A stretch of DNA of 7,758 nt from JAABYT01 sp041581935 (GTDB taxonomy: Bacteria; Pseudomonadota; Gammaproteobacteria; HK1): positions 1 through 7,758 of the forward strand of contig JBFICP010000149.1 in assembly GCA_041581935.1 (NCBI GenBank), read 5' to 3'. The position numbers and the translations under genes were made by a program. Positions 6,053 to 7,758 of the stretch are shown in pieces. Positions within the stretch are counted from its first letter, which is position 1, and each line of letters opens with the position of its first letter. Below the pieces are notes generated by a model. The model saw only the letters and a list, made by a program, of their open reading frames with translations. It was not told where the DNA came from and did no database searches.

Positions 6053-7758
6053 GTGGGAGATTCGGAGCGACTTCCTCGTAAACTCGCCGCGATCCTGTAT
6101 GCGGACGTCGCCGGGTATTCACGACTGACCGGTGAAGACGAGGATGTCACTCACCGGACGCTCAGCGAATACCTCGATCTAATTTCAAGCACCGTCGCTA
6201 AGCACCGTGGCCGCGTTACGCACTACGCGGGCGATGCCGTACTTGCCAAGTTCGAAGCAGCAATCGATGCGCTTTCCGGCGCCGTCGCGATTCAGAATGA
6301 GCTGCAAATGCGGAACCAGAAATTGCCTGATGAACGGAAAGTCCAGTTCCGCATCGGCGTGAACTTGGGCGATGTCATTGAGGACCGTGGAGATATCTAT
6401 GGCGACGGGGTAAATGTGGCCGCAAGGCTGGAGAGCCTCGCAGAGCCGAGTGGAATCTGTATCTCCGAATCGGTGCGCACGGCTGTCGGAAAGAAGCTCG
6501 AGCTTGGTTTCGAGTTCATGGGTGAACAGAGGGTAAAAAACATTGCGGATCCGGTCCGTGCATACAGAGTGATGCTGGGCTCCGAAGATCAAGAGCAAGC
6601 AATCACCTCCAGTCCACAGAATGCCGAGCTTCCCGACAAGCCGTCCATCGCCGTGCTTCCCTTCACTAACATGAGCGGTGATGCAGAGCAGGAGTACTTC
6701 TCCGACGGCATCACCGAGGACATTATCACCGAGCTGTCGCGCTTCTCGACTTTGTTCGTAATCGCACGCCATTCGTCGTTTGTTTTTAAAGGTCAAACGA
6801 TCAATCTCAAGGACGTGGGCGTCCGCTTAGGCGTTCGATACCTTGTCGAAGGCAGCGTGCGAAAGGCGGGCAATCGGGTGCGTATCACCGCTCAGCTGAT
6901 CGATGCAACGACAGGCAACCACATCTGGGCCGAGCGCTATGATCGGAGCATCGAAGACGTCTTTGATGTACAGGATGAAGTGACAAACGCCATTGTGGCA
7001 ACGCTGCCAGGACAGATCGAAAAGGCCGTCATCGAACGCAGTGGACGTAAAAGAACCGAAAACATAACAGCCTATGATTGTTTGCTGCGCGGCAACCGGC
7101 ATTTTCACAGCGTCACGTACGAGGATCTGCTCGAGGCAAAACGTCTTTATCAACAGGCCATCGAGCTCGACCCGCAATTCGCGCTGGCATATTCCCGGTC
7201 GGCGGCATGCGACAACTTGCTGATGGGGATGGGTTATGGAACCGACGACACATATGGCGAGACTATGGCAACCGTGCAACAGGCTTTAGCGCTCGACGGC
7301 GAAGACAACTGGGCGCGCCTGACCTTGGGCTGGACCCTGTTGAGGAGACAGCGATTCGAAGAGAGCGAGGAGCAGTTCGCGAAGGCACTCGCCTTGAACC
7401 GCAACGACGCAAACTGCATGTCCTGGGTCGCGCTGGGATACGTGCTGCTGGGACGACCGGAAGAGGCTTTTGAGCTCATCAGCATGGCGATGCGCTTGAA
7501 TCCGTTGCATCCAAACTCTTACCACCATGTCCTCGGGCACGCCGCGTATTTCACAGGCCGAAACGAAGATGCTATTCGAGAGTTCAGGCAGGGTGGCGAG
7601 TTTGGAATTTGGCATCACGCGAACCTCGCGGCTGCCTACGGACAAGCGGGTCGTATTGAAGAAGCGGAGGCGGAAATGGCGGATTTTGTCGAGGCACGGC
7701 GAAAACAGCTCTCGAAGCGTGGCACGCCGCTTCCCGACAGCGACCTGGAGCTGTTGAG
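6053..7758 (+). CDS. Class III adenylate cyclase with TolB-like and TPR domains, 3' end missing
   Basis: The frame stays open from GTG 6053 to the right edge (568 codons), probably lacking only the last few dozen residues judged by relatives of this architecture. The cyclase domain covers about residues 9-180: ADVAGYSRL holds metal aspartate D18, HYAGDAVLAKF holds D61, GDIYGDGVNVAARLES holds D114, N121 and R125. The purine-site lysine (VIKTxGD in the other cyclase here) is replaced by His57. A TolB N-terminal-like domain follows at about 197-317 (PSIAVLPFTNMS, YFSDGITEDIITELS, YLVEGSVRKAGNRVRITAQL). TPR helices fill about 340 to the end (AKRLYQQAIELDPQFALAYS, ALGYVLLGRPEEAFELI, NLAAAYGQAGRIEEAEAEM). 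No signal peptide or membrane segment appears in the linker, so a soluble cytoplasmic enzyme is likely, with TPRs binding a protein partner. Base composition is lower in GC than the other genes here. Class and domains are firm; substrate and signal are unknown. Confidence 0.92.
   Translation, partial: MGDSERLPRKLAAILYADVAGYSRLTGEDEDVTHRTLSEYLDLISSTVAKHRGRVTHYAGDAVLAKFEAAIDALSGAVAIQNELQMRNQKLPDERKVQFRIGVNLGDVIEDRGDIYGDGVNVAARLESLAEPSGICISESVRTAVGKKLELGFEFMGEQRVKNIADPVRAYRVMLGSEDQEQAITSSPQNAELPDKPSIAVLPFTNMSGDAEQEYFSDGITEDIITELSRFSTLFVIARHSSFVFKGQTINLKDVGVRLGVRYLVEGSVRKAGNRVRITAQLIDATTGNHIWAERYDRSIEDVFDVQDEVTNAIVATLPGQIEKAVIERSGRKRTENITAYDCLLRGNRHFHSVTYEDLLEAKRLYQQAIELDPQFALAYSRSAACDNLLMGMGYGTDDTYGETMATVQQALALDGEDNWARLTLGWTLLRRQRFEESEEQFAKALALNRNDANCMSWVALGYVLLGRPEEAFELISMAMRLNPLHPNSYHHVLGHAAYFTGRNEDAIREFRQGGEFGIWHHANLAAAYGQAGRIEEAEAEMADFVEARRKQLSKRGTPLPDSDLELL

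Noticed and set aside
5851..6081. 76-codon frame starting inside tRNA-Glu
   Set aside because: Its start lies in the tRNA anticodon arm, there is no ribosome site, and its end overlaps the supported second cyclase.
6185..7279. Two minus-strand frames opposite the second cyclase
   Set aside because: They are shadows; the plus frame carries continuous cyclase, TolB-like and TPR motifs without a stop.

Overview
The window looks like a stretch of high-GC proteobacterial chromosome, most likely a gammaproteobacterium. The grounds are an E. coli-length (471 aa) GltX with close E. coli-type motifs, and a tRNA-Val / gltX / tRNA-Ala arrangement that recalls the E. coli gltX locus, where gltX lies between valine and alanine tRNA operons. 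The genus cannot be fixed from the sequence alone.

Layout. (1) Positions 2-2764 are the 3' part of a very large, repetitive, cysteine-free beta-helix exoprotein (filamentous-haemagglutinin/adhesin type). It ends in a non-repetitive acidic and probably helical tail. (2) After a 228-base gap holding an AT-rich patch comes a complete 298-aa gene, an N-terminal class III nucleotide cyclase fused to a C-terminal FHA phosphothreonine-binding domain (2993-3889). (3) A translation island follows. tRNA-Val(CAC) lies on the minus strand with a clear sigma70-type promoter. gltX (glutamyl-tRNA synthetase) is divergent from it. tRNA-Ala(GGC) has a promoter whose -35 overlaps the gltX stop codon, and is followed by a strong intrinsic terminator and then tRNA-Glu(TTC). 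(4) After tRNA-Glu, base composition drops visibly and a second class III cyclase begins (GTG at 6053). It carries a TolB-like domain and TPR repeats and runs off the right edge.

How the parts relate. tRNA-Glu is the substrate of the enzyme encoded beside it, so the centre of the window is a housekeeping aminoacylation cluster. It is bracketed by two signalling proteins of the same catalytic superfamily but with different output/sensor modules: FHA, implying input from Ser/Thr kinase signalling, and TolB-TPR, implying protein-protein sensing. The two cyclases are too different in sequence to be a recent duplication. No CRISPR array, insertion sequence or phage gene was seen. The points most worth a second look are the cyclase-FHA architecture, a 9-codon leader ORF overlapping the gltX start as ATGA, a missing zinc-ligand histidine in GltX, a non-canonical purine-site residue in the second cyclase, and the composition break just after tRNA-Glu.
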